A stretch of 64,000 bases of DNA from Selenomonadaceae bacterium (GTDB lineage: Bacteria > Bacillota > Negativicutes > Selenomonadales > Selenomonadaceae). This document shows positions 42,992 through 51,638 of this stretch, piece by piece. The stretch covers positions 48,277-112,276 of the forward strand of contig JAFWWC010000028.1 in NCBI GenBank assembly GCA_017518105.1, given 5' to 3'. Under the pieces are notes generated by a model, which searched no databases, was not told where the DNA came from, and saw nothing but the letters and a program-made list of their open reading frames with translations. The position numbers and the translations under genes were made by a program. How positions within the stretch are numbered: the first letter of the stretch is position 1; every line of letters begins with the position of its first letter.

Positions 42992-43453
42992 ATGAAAATT
43001 GCAATGGCGAACGACCACGCCGGCACCGCGCTCAAGAATCAAATTAAAGCCTATCTCGAAGAGCAAGGGCACGAGGTTAAAGACTTCGGCACCTACGACG
43101 AGGAAGGCTGCGACCTGTCTGATTTCGTTTATCCGGCGGCTTTGGCGGTTGCTAAGGGCGAATGCGATCGCGGGATTTTCGTTGACGGCGTCGGCTACGG
43201 CTCAGCACTCATCGCTAACAAAATCTACGGCATCTATGCGGCTGTCTGCCAAGACCCGTTCTGCGCTCAGCTGTCCCGCGAGCATACCGATTCCAACGTC
43301 CTTTGCATCGGCGGCAAGATTATCGGCTCGGCTATCGCAATGGAAATCGTCAAGACGTGGCTCAAGACCGAACCTTTGACGGCAGAAAAATATCGCCGCC
43401 GCGTTCAGAAGGTTGCTGACATCAACAACAAACACTGCGTCCCCGTGAAATAA
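42992..43453 (+). CDS. RpiB/LacA/LacB family sugar-phosphate isomerase, catalytic Cys replaced
   Basis: 153 residues. The fold is that of ribose-5-phosphate isomerase B: IAMANDHAGTALK at the start and IANKIYGIYAAV after the active-site loop. In RpiB the loop reads VCGTGIG with a catalytic cysteine; here it is VDGVGYG, so the cysteine is aspartate. Some actinobacterial RpiB use a glutamate elsewhere, so activity is possible, but ribose-5-phosphate isomerase function is uncertain. AAGGAGGAG precedes the ATG. Confidence 0.85.
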   Translation: MKIAMANDHAGTALKNQIKAYLEEQGHEVKDFGTYDEEGCDLSDFVYPAALAVAKGECDRGIFVDGVGYGSALIANKIYGIYAAVCQDPFCAQLSREHTDSNVLCIGGKIIGSAIAMEIVKTWLKTEPLTAEKYRRRVQKVADINNKHCVPVK

Positions 43454-43470
43454 TCTGTGTTAAGAAATTT

Positions 43471-43503
43471 TAAGCTCGTCGACTATCGGCGGGCTATTTT
43501 TTA
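43471..43503 (+). terminator. Terminator of the rpiB-like gene
   Basis: AGCTCGTCG pairs with CGGCGGGCT (two G-T pairs) around ACTAT, followed by A and T6. The remaining 140 bases before the hydrogenase gene hold no clear gene. Confidence 0.7.
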
Positions 43504-43646
43504 TAAACGATTCAACGTTGGGCAGGATTTACAAGAACTTTGGCGAAAGTTTGTTGCCAATACCGCATTAATATTTTAAAGGGCATGTTAAAATCTTTTG
43601 GAACTCATTATGCGTATCATTGCCAATCACTAAGGAGGGGCGAAAA

Positions 43647-44729
43647 TTGGAAAAAAGGGAGAGTTTATGGGAAGCATATCTAAGGCGCGGCTTCAGTCGT
43701 CGGAGCTTCTTAAAGGGTTGTGTCGCGTTGACATCGCTTATGGGCTTCAGCACGGATATGTTCTCGAAGGTCGTGGAGGCGGCGGAGTCTAAACCGTTGC
43801 CGGTAGTCATTTGGATTCACGGGCACGAGTGCACGGGTTGCGACGAATCGTTTATCCGTTCGGGCGCACCGCTCGCCTCGGACGTGGTGTTATCGTCAAT
43901 CGCTTTGGAGTATGACCACCTCTTGAGCGCGGCTTGCGGAGCACCGTTTGAGGCTCACCTTGACGAGACGATTGCCAAATACAACGGGCAATACATTCTG
44001 GCGGTCGAGGGCGCGATTGCAACCAAGGATAGCGGCGTTTACTGCATGAGCGGCGGGCACACGTTCACGCATCTTTTGGAGAAGGCTGCTAAGGGGGCGG
44101 CGGCGATTATCGCTTACGGCTCGTGCTCGGCTTACGGCGGCATTCAGGCGGCTAAACCTAATCCGACTGGCTCGGCTGGCATTGAACGGTTCGTCGGCGG
44201 CAAACCTGTCGTCAAGGTTCCAGGCTGTCCGCCTATTCCCGAAGTTATGACGGGCGTTGTTATGCATGTCGCGTTGTTCGGAACGTTGCCGCCCGTTGAC
44301 GCTGACGGTCGTCCGAAGCAATTCTACGGCAACAGAATTCATGACACGTGTTATCGGCGTCCGTTCTTTGATGCGGGCATGTTCGCGGAGAATTTCGACG
44401 ACGCGGGCGCGAAGGCGGGTTGGTGTCTTTATAAGCTCGGCTGTCGTGGCCCTGAAACTTACAACTCTTGCGGCAATCTGCGTTGGTGGCAGGGCATGAG
44501 CTATCCTATCCAGTCGGGTGCGCCGTGTATCGGTTGCTCCAATTCAAACTTCTGGGACGAAGACCCCTTCACAGACCGTTTGCCCAAATATGGTAAGCTC
44601 GGCGACGTGGACAAAATCGGCGTCGGGCTCGGTGTCTTGACGGCGGCTGGCGTTGGTGCTCATGCGGTGGCTAGTGTCATTCAGCGCAATACCCGCGAAA
44701 ATCTTTTGGAAGAAGATCATCACGAATAA
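43647..44729 (+). CDS. hyaA: [NiFe] hydrogenase small subunit, Tat-exported
   Basis: 360 residues from TTG 43647 (GGAGGGG 6 bases upstream). A Tat signal (SRRSFLKGC) exports the folded complex. Cluster ligands are visible: HECTGCDES for the proximal 4Fe-4S, with GSCSAYGG and VPGCPPIPE, then HDTCYRR and GPETYNSC for the other clusters. The C-terminus has a membrane-anchoring hydrophobic stretch (VGLGVLTAAGVGAHAV). It passes electrons from the large subunit to the cytochrome b subunit. First gene of a three-gene operon. Confidence 0.93.
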   Translation: MEKRESLWEAYLRRGFSRRSFLKGCVALTSLMGFSTDMFSKVVEAAESKPLPVVIWIHGHECTGCDESFIRSGAPLASDVVLSSIALEYDHLLSAACGAPFEAHLDETIAKYNGQYILAVEGAIATKDSGVYCMSGGHTFTHLLEKAAKGAAAIIAYGSCSAYGGIQAAKPNPTGSAGIERFVGGKPVVKVPGCPPIPEVMTGVVMHVALFGTLPPVDADGRPKQFYGNRIHDTCYRRPFFDAGMFAENFDDAGAKAGWCLYKLGCRGPETYNSCGNLRWWQGMSYPIQSGAPCIGCSNSNFWDEDPFTDRLPKYGKLGDVDKIGVGLGVLTAAGVGAHAVASVIQRNTRENLLEEDHHE

Positions 44730-44744
44730 ACGAGGTGAAATTAA

Positions 44745-46643
44745 ATGCAACACGTTGTAGTAGACCCTATCACCAGAATTGAAGGGCACTTGCGCGTTGA
44801 AGTTACTGTGGACGAGACCAACGGCACTGTCACCGACGCAATCTCAAGCGGTACGGCATGGCGCGGACTGGAACTTATCTTGAGAGACCGCGACCCCCGC
44901 GACGCTTGGGCTTATATTCAACGTATCTGCGGCGTCTGCACCACGGCTCATGCGCTTGCCTCCGTCCGTGCAGTCGAGGACGCGCTCGGCATTGGCATTC
45001 CGCTCAACGCAAATTATATCCGCAACATCATGGCGGCGACGCTCACGGTTCAAGATCATCTGATTCATTTCTATCATCTGCACGCGCTTGATTGGGTTAG
45101 TCCCGTCGAAGCTCTCGCCGCAGACCCCGCTAAAACCGCTGAATTGCAAGTCGCCGTCCTCAATGCCTATCGCGTCGATTTGAAAGTTCCCGAAGAAGTC
45201 AACACCGAAGCTTATCCGCATGACTTCCCCGCCGCCACGCCGCAATACTTCGCGGGCATTAAAGCTAAGGTTCAAGCAATCGTTCAAAGCGGGCAGCTCG
45301 GTATCTTCTCGGCTCACTGGTGGGATCATCCCGATTACAAGCTCCTGCCTCCTGAAGTTCATCTTATGGCAGTTGCTCACTATCTGGAAATGCTCGATAA
45401 GCAACGCGAAATCATTACGCCGCACGTCGTCTTTGGTGGCAAGAATCCTCACCCGCATTACGTCGTTGGCGGCATGCCCTGTTCAATCAGCCTGATGGAC
45501 GGCAACGCCCCGATTAACACGGCTCGCCTTGCAATCGTCGACCGGGCAATCAATATGGCTCGCGACCTCGTCAACAATTATTATCTGCCCGACCTCGTGG
45601 CAATCGGCGTTATCTATGCTAAGGCGGGACGCGTCGACGGCGGCGGCTTGGCTCGTGAACGCGTGCTTGCCTTCGGCGATTATCCGCTGACTGGTTATAA
45701 GGGCACTTCCACTGGCGGCTACTTTGAAAATCTGTTGGTTCGTTCAAATGGCGTCGTCGAAAACTTCGCAAGCGGCGTCAATAAGGCTGTCTTCACTCCC
45801 GTGACGGCGGAGGACTTGAAAGCCCCCGACATCATAACCGAAGGCGTCGAGCACGCTTGGTACGAATACCCTGAGACCGCCGGTAAGAACTTGCACCCGT
45901 GGAAAGGCGTTACCAAAGACAAATACACCGGACCTAAAACCGGAACGCCGACTATGTGGGAGACGCTTAACGAGGCGGGCAAATATTCTTGGCTGAAAAC
46001 TCCTAAGTGGAAAGGTAAGCTCTGCGAAGTCGGACCGCTGGCGCATTACATCGTTATCTACACCAAAGCCGCTAAAGGTTTGCTCCCCGACCCGACTTGG
46101 GCTGAACAAATGATGCTTAAGCAAATCGAAGTCGTTTCTAAGGTGCTGGGCGTCTCTGCTGAAGTTTGGATGCCGACGATGCTCGGACGCACGGCTTGCC
46201 GTTGCTTAGACGCTCAACTTGCCGCAGAAGTTAATAAGTTCTTCTTTGACAAGCTCATTGCCAATATCAAGATGGGCGATACCGCCGTTATGAACAACGA
46301 GAAATGGACGCCTGACACCTGGGCAACTGATTGCATGGGCGTCGGCTTGTATGAGGCTCCTCGCGGCGGCTTAAGTCATTGGGTCTGCATTAAGAACGGC
46401 AAGATTAGCAACTATCAATGCATTGTCCCGACGACGTGGAATGCTTGCCCGCGTGACGACCAAGCCGGGCATGGTGCTTACGAATTGGCTATGATGACGA
46501 CTCATGTTGCCGTTCCAGATAAGCCGCTTGAGATTGCAAAAGTTATCCGCTCGTTCGACCCGTGCATGGCTTGCGCTACTCACATGTTCAACGCCAAGGG
46601 GGAAGAGATTAACATCATTTCGACCGACCCCTACGGGAGGTGA
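44745..46643 (+). CDS. hyaB: [NiFe] hydrogenase large subunit
   Basis: 632 residues. The Ni-Fe site is bound by RICGVC (L1) near residue 62 and DPCMACATH (L2) near 610. The 19 residues after the final histidine form the maturation peptide removed by a HyaD-type protease, which is not encoded here. The enzyme oxidises H2 at the outer face of the inner membrane. It starts 15 bases after hyaA with GAGGTG, and ends 6 bases before the cytochrome gene. Confidence 0.95.
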   Translation: MQHVVVDPITRIEGHLRVEVTVDETNGTVTDAISSGTAWRGLELILRDRDPRDAWAYIQRICGVCTTAHALASVRAVEDALGIGIPLNANYIRNIMAATLTVQDHLIHFYHLHALDWVSPVEALAADPAKTAELQVAVLNAYRVDLKVPEEVNTEAYPHDFPAATPQYFAGIKAKVQAIVQSGQLGIFSAHWWDHPDYKLLPPEVHLMAVAHYLEMLDKQREIITPHVVFGGKNPHPHYVVGGMPCSISLMDGNAPINTARLAIVDRAINMARDLVNNYYLPDLVAIGVIYAKAGRVDGGGLARERVLAFGDYPLTGYKGTSTGGYFENLLVRSNGVVENFASGVNKAVFTPVTAEDLKAPDIITEGVEHAWYEYPETAGKNLHPWKGVTKDKYTGPKTGTPTMWETLNEAGKYSWLKTPKWKGKLCEVGPLAHYIVIYTKAAKGLLPDPTWAEQMMLKQIEVVSKVLGVSAEVWMPTMLGRTACRCLDAQLAAEVNKFFFDKLIANIKMGDTAVMNNEKWTPDTWATDCMGVGLYEAPRGGLSHWVCIKNGKISNYQCIVPTTWNACPRDDQAGHGAYELAMMTTHVAVPDKPLEIAKVIRSFDPCMACATHMFNAKGEEINIISTDPYGR

Positions 46644-46649
46644 GCAGTC

Positions 46650-47348
46650 ATGGCGATTAAATCTGTCAAAGACGTTAAGCGCAAAGAGTATTACCTCTTT
46701 AGTCCGTTCCTTAGGTTCTTCCATTGGATTATGGCTTCGCAAATCGTCGTCCTGTTCGCGACGGGCTTGCTAATTACCAAACCAATGAACGTCGGCGCGG
46801 TGGAACCTGTCTTTACGAATACTTCAATGGATTTGGTTCGCGATATTCATTTCACGGCGGCTTTTATCCTCTGTGCGGCGTTGATTCTGCGTGTCTATGG
46901 TTTCATCGTAAACAAAGGCGACCGACTCTTCCCGCGCTTTTGGGAAGGACATTTCTACTCCGAGACCGTCGACGTTGCCTTGCACTACATGCTTTTGAGA
47001 GGTCACCACGCATCTTTCCTGCGCAATCCTCTGGCTCGCGGCTCCTATGCAATGCTTTATGTCCTGCTTGCGATTGAAATTTTCACGGGCTTTGCAATGT
47101 ATTGCGCGGCGAATCCGGCGGGAACTGGCTACATGCTCTTTGGTTGGGTTAATACCCTCGTCGGCTCCGAGATGATGAGCCATTACATTCATCATTACGT
47201 TGCCTGGTTTATAATCCTGTTCGCAATCGGGCATTTGTACATGGTTATCCGCGCCGAGTTCATGGAGGGCGAAAGCGAAATTTCTAGCATGTTCTCTGGC
47301 AAAAAAATTCTCGCACACACGCCCAAGGACGCTAACGAACTCGATTGA
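46650..47348 (+). CDS. hyaC: [NiFe] hydrogenase cytochrome b subunit
   Basis: 232 residues with four membrane helices and the histidines expected to bind two b-type hemes (FLRFFHWIMA, DIHFTAAF, HYIHHYVAW, GHLYMVI). It anchors the hydrogenase and reduces the quinone pool, so electrons from H2 can reach fumarate reductase. GGGAGGTGAG precedes the ATG. No accessory or maturation genes follow; a strong terminator ends the operon. Confidence 0.93.
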   Translation: MAIKSVKDVKRKEYYLFSPFLRFFHWIMASQIVVLFATGLLITKPMNVGAVEPVFTNTSMDLVRDIHFTAAFILCAALILRVYGFIVNKGDRLFPRFWEGHFYSETVDVALHYMLLRGHHASFLRNPLARGSYAMLYVLLAIEIFTGFAMYCAANPAGTGYMLFGWVNTLVGSEMMSHYIHHYVAWFIILFAIGHLYMVIRAEFMEGESEISSMFSGKKILAHTPKDANELD

Positions 47349-47367
47349 AGATATACGACGCAAAAAA

Positions 47368-47399
47368 AAACTCCCGCCAAATCGACGGGAGTTTTTTTA
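47368..47399. terminator. Bidirectional terminator between hydrogenase and eptA-like genes
   Basis: ACTCCCG pairs with CGGGAGT, with A9 before and T7 after, serving both convergent units. Confidence 0.85.
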
Positions 47400-48941
47400 T
47401 TTGCTGTAAGGCTCGCCGTTGTAAATCCTCGGTCGCGTCTTAAATTTTTCGTTGATGATACTTTTGCTCGCGTCAAAAGAAGTCGTGCGAATGTCCATTA
47501 AGTCCAAGACAGCATGAATCAAATAATCCGTGCGGTACGGACGGTCAAGCGCGGCTTTGATTGCGGAAATCTTTTCGGGATAACGCTCGCAGAACTCTTT
47601 CGACGCCCAAACCAACGCGGGAATTTCAATCACGTGGACGTTACCAACTTCCTCCATCGAATGACCAAAAAAATCATGTCCTTCAAAGACCTCATCACCG
47701 TGATCGGAAATGTAAATCAGCACAGCGTTTTTATCCTCAAAGCGGCGGATAATCTCATCGACAATGAAGTCGTTGTAAAAAACGGCGTTATCGTATTTGG
47801 CGGTTATCTGTCTCCAAGATTCGTGAGGCTTGTTCTCGTCGTGGGCGGAAAATTTTTCAAACTCAGCGGGATAACGTTCCTTGTAACTCTGGTGTGTGCC
47901 GTAAAGGTGAATCAGATAAAAATTTTTCTCGGCAGTCGGTGCGGCAAGAAACTTATCAAGCACGGGAAGCAATACGCCGTCAACCTGTCGTTGCTGTGCA
48001 ATTTTATCTTCAGCCTCGATAAAAAATTTTTCATCGCAACGTGCGGAAAAATATTTGTCGAAGTTGCCCCACAAGCCGAGCGGACTTTGATTCGATAGCC
48101 ACACCGTGTGATAATCCGTGCGCCGCAGAATGTCAAAGAGATTCGCCCTAAGGTACCAATCGTTTTGCGGCTCGTCCTTTTCCGCGAAGGTAAAAATTCT
48201 CGCCATAGCAGGAGCCGTATTATTGGCGCAGGCGATTGTGTCGTTGAAACGGAAAATTTCTCCACGCTCAAAGCGGGCATTCAAACGGGGCGTGGTCGGC
48301 AAGCGATAGCCGTAAAGTTGCATGTGGTTTCTATCCGTCGACTCGCCCAAGACAAAGACGACCCAAGGAATATCCGAGGCGTTGGCAAGAATTTTTTCGG
48401 TCTCAAGTTGCTTGTCCATCTCCGCGAAAATTTTTTCTTCGCTTCCGATTGGCGCAGTCTTAAAAAGGTCATTGATAAAATTTACAGTGCGCCAAGGCGT
48501 CGTGTTGAGGAAAATACTATTTGTCACGTTCAGCAGAGCATTCAACGCGACGTAGACGTAAAATAACATTGGCAAAAACAAAATTATCAGTAGGTCAATC
48601 GCCAACCGCTGTAGTCTTTTTTCCGAACGCGTTGCGAAAAATTTTTTCAGCCCGAAGCTTAATGCCGTCAGCAAAGCTATGAACGCTGCTAAGCTACCGA
48701 GGATTTTGAAGTTAAGGACGTATTCTTGAAGAAACTCTTTAGCCTCAGCAGGATTGGTGCCGAGCAAAATTTGCAGTGTATCGAGGTTCAATGGCACGGA
48801 GAATTTTTGGAGCAAAAAAATATTTACTACAAAAACTATCGCGAACAAGATTATTGAGACTATTTGCAAGGGGCGACGAATTTTTAGCGGCAGAAGATGA
48901 ATCGCCGCCGTGAGGATGAACAGCGCGAAGGCTCCGAACAA
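47397..48941 (-). CDS. Phosphoethanolamine transferase-like sulfatase-fold protein, 5' end disrupted
   Basis: 514 residues from TTG 48941. The C-terminal sulfatase-fold domain has FVLGESTDRNHMQLYGY, the nucleophile region CANNTAPAMARIF, LYGTHQSYKERYP and ISDHGDE, as in EptA/OpgE enzymes that add phosphoethanolamine to lipid A or glycans. TTG 48941 has no ribosome binding site and leaves four helices. The same frame stays open to a TAA at 49080 and encodes a fifth (DGFFFVVLIILNYPITLFL), restoring the five-helix anchor, but has no ATG/GTG/TTG. AGGAGGTGA at 49105-49110 is separated from it by an A8 tract that breaks the frame. Confidence 0.8.
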   Translation of the reverse strand: MFGAFALFILTAAIHLLPLKIRRPLQIVSIILFAIVFVVNIFLLQKFSVPLNLDTLQILLGTNPAEAKEFLQEYVLNFKILGSLAAFIALLTALSFGLKKFFATRSEKRLQRLAIDLLIILFLPMLFYVYVALNALLNVTNSIFLNTTPWRTVNFINDLFKTAPIGSEEKIFAEMDKQLETEKILANASDIPWVVFVLGESTDRNHMQLYGYRLPTTPRLNARFERGEIFRFNDTIACANNTAPAMARIFTFAEKDEPQNDWYLRANLFDILRRTDYHTVWLSNQSPLGLWGNFDKYFSARCDEKFFIEAEDKIAQQRQVDGVLLPVLDKFLAAPTAEKNFYLIHLYGTHQSYKERYPAEFEKFSAHDENKPHESWRQITAKYDNAVFYNDFIVDEIIRRFEDKNAVLIYISDHGDEVFEGHDFFGHSMEEVGNVHVIEIPALVWASKEFCERYPEKISAIKAALDRPYRTDYLIHAVLDLMDIRTTSFDASKSIINEKFKTRPRIYNGEPYSK

Positions 48942-49112
48942 AAATGTTATTACGTTTGCTTGAAAATCTTGTAGGAATAAAGTTATTGGATAGTTTAAGA
49001 TTATGAGGACGACGAAAAAGAATCCGTCTTCTTTAATTAAACGTCCGCCCCTCGAGACAACGTAAGAGAAGACTTTTTTTTATCGACGCAAACAGAATAA
49101 ATCACCTCCTGA

Positions 49113-49139
49113 AAAAATAACCGCTCGGCAAAATCGAAC
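49113..49139 (-). terminator. Terminator of tmk, just upstream of the eptA-like gene
   Basis: On the minus strand CCGTTCG pairs with CGAGCGG around ATTTTGC, followed by TTATTTTTT. It ends 3 bases before the AGGAGG of the next gene. Confidence 0.7.
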
Positions 49140-49173
49140 GGGTTCTTTGGGTTCGTCAAAGTATGTCCTTCAA

Positions 49174-49845
49174 TTAATCGGTTGGCTCAAACTTCTGAAT
49201 CAACAGCTCCTCGACCAACGCCAAAATATTTTCGTGAATGTCTGTCGTGCTCCGTGCGAAATTTTTATCTGCACACGGGACGACCTTCCAATCAAACCGC
49301 TGAGCAATCTCCTTGTAAGCGTTGTAAGTCTTCTCCATGTAATCGGCGTCGTTCTCGTGAATGTCCTCGCGCCCGCGCTCCTTGCGAAGGATAGCACTGA
49401 TAGCCGGCGGCATGTCCAAAAAGATCGTCATGTCGGGGCGCGGCAACTTGAAGCGTTCATACTCCAAATCGTCCAGCCACGTCAAAAACTTTGTGCGGTC
49501 AGTTTTCTTTTTGAACTTCGCCGCCTGATATGCCATGTTCGAGCCGACGTAACGATCACTCAAGACAAGCCCGCCGCGTTCATAAAAGTTTTTCCACTCG
49601 CCAAAACCCGCAAATCTATCGACGGCATAGAACGCCGCCGCCGCATAGGGGTTGACAGCCTCCGCCTCTCCGCCGAAGTCGCCACGCAAATACATCTTAA
49701 TCAATGCGGACGATTCAGATTCGTAGTTGGGAAAGCTCACACGCCTCACATTAACTTCCAAGTCCCGCAGACGTTCATAAAGTTTGCGCGTCTGCGTCGC
49801 CTTGCCGGAGCCGTCTGAGCCTTCGATAACGACCAACTTTCCCAT
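49174..49845 (-). CDS. tmk: Thymidylate kinase
   Basis: 223 residues. It phosphorylates dTMP to dTDP. The P-loop is IEGSDGSGKATQ (alanine after the lysine, as in a recognised clostridial subgroup), followed by SFPNYESESSALIKMYL, LSDRYVGSNMAYQ and a lid-type segment ILRKERGRED. ATG 49845 has GGGGGTG upstream; an in-frame ATG 63 bases earlier (AGGAAA upstream) would add 21 residues and cannot be excluded. It lies downstream of the LysR gene on the same strand. Confidence 0.9.
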   Translation of the reverse strand: MGKLVVIEGSDGSGKATQTRKLYERLRDLEVNVRRVSFPNYESESSALIKMYLRGDFGGEAEAVNPYAAAAFYAVDRFAGFGEWKNFYERGGLVLSDRYVGSNMAYQAAKFKKKTDRTKFLTWLDDLEYERFKLPRPDMTIFLDMPPAISAILRKERGREDIHENDADYMEKTYNAYKEIAQRFDWKVVPCADKNFARSTTDIHENILALVEELLIQKFEPTD

Positions 49846-49930
49846 AACTGCAACACCCCCTGTAAAAATTTCTGCTGCGAAAGTGACTTTATCTATTAGA
49901 CAAACCATTGCTATTTCCTGCCGAGAAGTT

Positions 49931-50800
49931 TTATAGCGGCTCTTTGCAAAAATCGATGAACGCCTGCGCCGCCTTGGAGACGTACTTTTCTTTCTTCCAC
50001 GCCAGCCCAATATCGACGAATATCGGCTCGTAAAACGGAATGGCTTTTATGTCGTGCGAGTTTTCGCAGATGAAATCCAACAGGAAGGCTATTCCGACTT
50101 GATGAGCGACAAGCCCTTTTATCGTGACGATTTGCCCCGATTCAAGCACGGTGCGCGGCGTAATCTTCAACGCGGACAATTTACTTTGAACGACTTCGCG
50201 CAGGTAGGAGCCTTCCTTCATCATGATTAAATCAGAAGAGGCGATGTCTCGTGGCGTTATCCACTCCTTGCGGGCGAGCGAACTCCTTTGCGACACGCAG
50301 ACCATAAGTTGATTGCGGCTCATTCTAAGGACGTTCAAATTCGGCGTGGAGTCGGGGACGATTATAATTCCAAAGTCCAGCTCATCGCTTTCGAGTTTTT
50401 CACGGATTGACAGCGAGCCTTCCTCGAAAAGCAAAACTTCAAGATTCGGGTGCAGGTGCCGGAAGACGGAAAAGACTTTCGGGAAGAGGTACGCGCCCAT
50501 CATCGGCGGGATTCCAATCTTAATCGTGCCCTTCTGCAGTTGCTTGTAATCGTTGACTTCCAAAACGGCTTCATCAATGTTGCGCAGGGCAAGTTCGATT
50601 CGCTTGAGGAAGACGCTACCTTCAGGCGTCAAGGTCAGTTGCTTTTGGCTACGGTCGAAGAGTTGAACGTCAAGTTCGGTTTCCAGTTTCCTTATCGCAA
50701 CGGTGATATTCGGCTGTGAGACTTTGAGGCGTTGCGCGGCGCGGGTGATGTTCTTTAAGCGGCTCGCCATCTGAAAGTATTTAAGCTGTCGCAACTCCAT
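49931..50800 (-). CDS. LysR family transcriptional regulator
   Basis: 289 residues. The winged-helix domain (MELRQLKYFQMASRLKNITRAAQRLKVSQPNITVAIRKLE; residues 1-60) is followed by a substrate-binding domain (about 90-289) starting KIGIPPMMGAYLFPKV. It resembles CynR/CysB-type regulators; the inducer is unknown. AAAGGAAGTG lies before ATG 50800. It is divergent from the ABC ATPase at 50901, which is a candidate target. Confidence 0.9.
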   Translation of the reverse strand: MELRQLKYFQMASRLKNITRAAQRLKVSQPNITVAIRKLETELDVQLFDRSQKQLTLTPEGSVFLKRIELALRNIDEAVLEVNDYKQLQKGTIKIGIPPMMGAYLFPKVFSVFRHLHPNLEVLLFEEGSLSIREKLESDELDFGIIIVPDSTPNLNVLRMSRNQLMVCVSQRSSLARKEWITPRDIASSDLIMMKEGSYLREVVQSKLSALKITPRTVLESGQIVTIKGLVAHQVGIAFLLDFICENSHDIKAIPFYEPIFVDIGLAWKKEKYVSKAAQAFIDFCKEPL

Positions 50801-50900
50801 TGTAATCACTTCCTTTGATTTAAGAGGTATCTATAATTGCGATTTATATTTTACACTGCTAAAATTTGGCTTGCAACTTTTATTTCAAGGAGGCTCAAAC

Positions 50901-51605
50901 GTGATTGAACTTAGGGGCGTGGAAAAAGTCTTCGGCTCGGTGCGGGCGGTCGACGGGATAAGCTTTGACATAAAACGCGGCGAAGTCTTCGGGCTACTCG
51001 GCAAGAACGGCGCGGGCAAGACTACAACAATTAAAATGCTGACGCTTCAGCTTAAGCCGACGGCGGGCGAAATTTTCTTCGAGGGGCGAACGATTCAAGG
51101 CAACGAAATTTTTATCAAGAGCCTACTCGGACTCGTGCCGCAACATTTGAACTTCGACCAAGATTTGACGGTTGAGGAGAATTTAGAACTGCACGCGAGA
51201 CTTCATCACCTGCCGAGACTTGAACGACGCGGACGCATTGACGAGCTTTTAAATTTCGTGGAGCTGGAAAGAGTTCGTAAGTCGTTCGTGCGGGAGCTGT
51301 CCGGCGGCATGAAGCGTCGACTGCTAATCGTCCGTGCATTGATTCACCGCCCGAAGATTTTATTCCTCGACGAACCGACCGTTGCCCTTGACCCGCAAGT
51401 CCGCCATAAGATTTGGGAGCTGATAACCGACTTAAAGGCGCGGGGAATCACAATCCTATTGACGACGCATTACATTGAGGAGGCGCAGGCTCTGTGCGAC
51501 CGCGTGGCAATCTTGAATCGCGGACGGCTCGTGGCACTCGATACGACGGCTAATCTTTGCGCGGGGCGTTCGCTGGAGGAAACCTTCATCGCGCTGACCA
51601 AATAA
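50901..51605 (+). CDS. ABC transporter ATP-binding protein, CcmA/NodI/DrrA type, without permease
   Basis: 234 residues from GTG 50901 (AAGGAGG upstream). Walker A GKNGAGKTTT, signature LSGGMKRRLLIVRA, Walker B ILFLDEPTVALDP and switch LLTTHYIEEA are intact. The family exports drugs, polysaccharides or heme with an ABC-2 permease. The usual next gene would be that permease, but a terminator and the convergent pheA follow, so it is orphaned here. Divergent from a LysR regulator. Confidence 0.87.
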   Translation: MIELRGVEKVFGSVRAVDGISFDIKRGEVFGLLGKNGAGKTTTIKMLTLQLKPTAGEIFFEGRTIQGNEIFIKSLLGLVPQHLNFDQDLTVEENLELHARLHHLPRLERRGRIDELLNFVELERVRKSFVRELSGGMKRRLLIVRALIHRPKILFLDEPTVALDPQVRHKIWELITDLKARGITILLTTHYIEEAQALCDRVAILNRGRLVALDTTANLCAGRSLEETFIALTK

Positions 51606-51638
51606 AAAATCCCCGCCGCGTTGACGGGGAATTTTTTA
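51605..51638. terminator. Bidirectional terminator between the ABC ATPase and pheA
   Basis: AAATCCCCG pairs with CGGGGAATTT around CCGCGTTGA, flanked by A6 and T6. Confidence 0.8.

Noticed and set aside
47514..48098. 194-codon open frame on the + strand opposite the phosphoethanolamine-transferase-like gene
   Set aside because: Shadow of a conserved sulfatase-fold gene; no domain or ribosome binding site.
49174..49845. Thymidylate kinase P-loop ending in Ala instead of Ser/Thr as a sign of inactivation
   Set aside because: GSGKATQ is the regular form of a Firmicutes thymidylate kinase subgroup, and all other motifs are intact.
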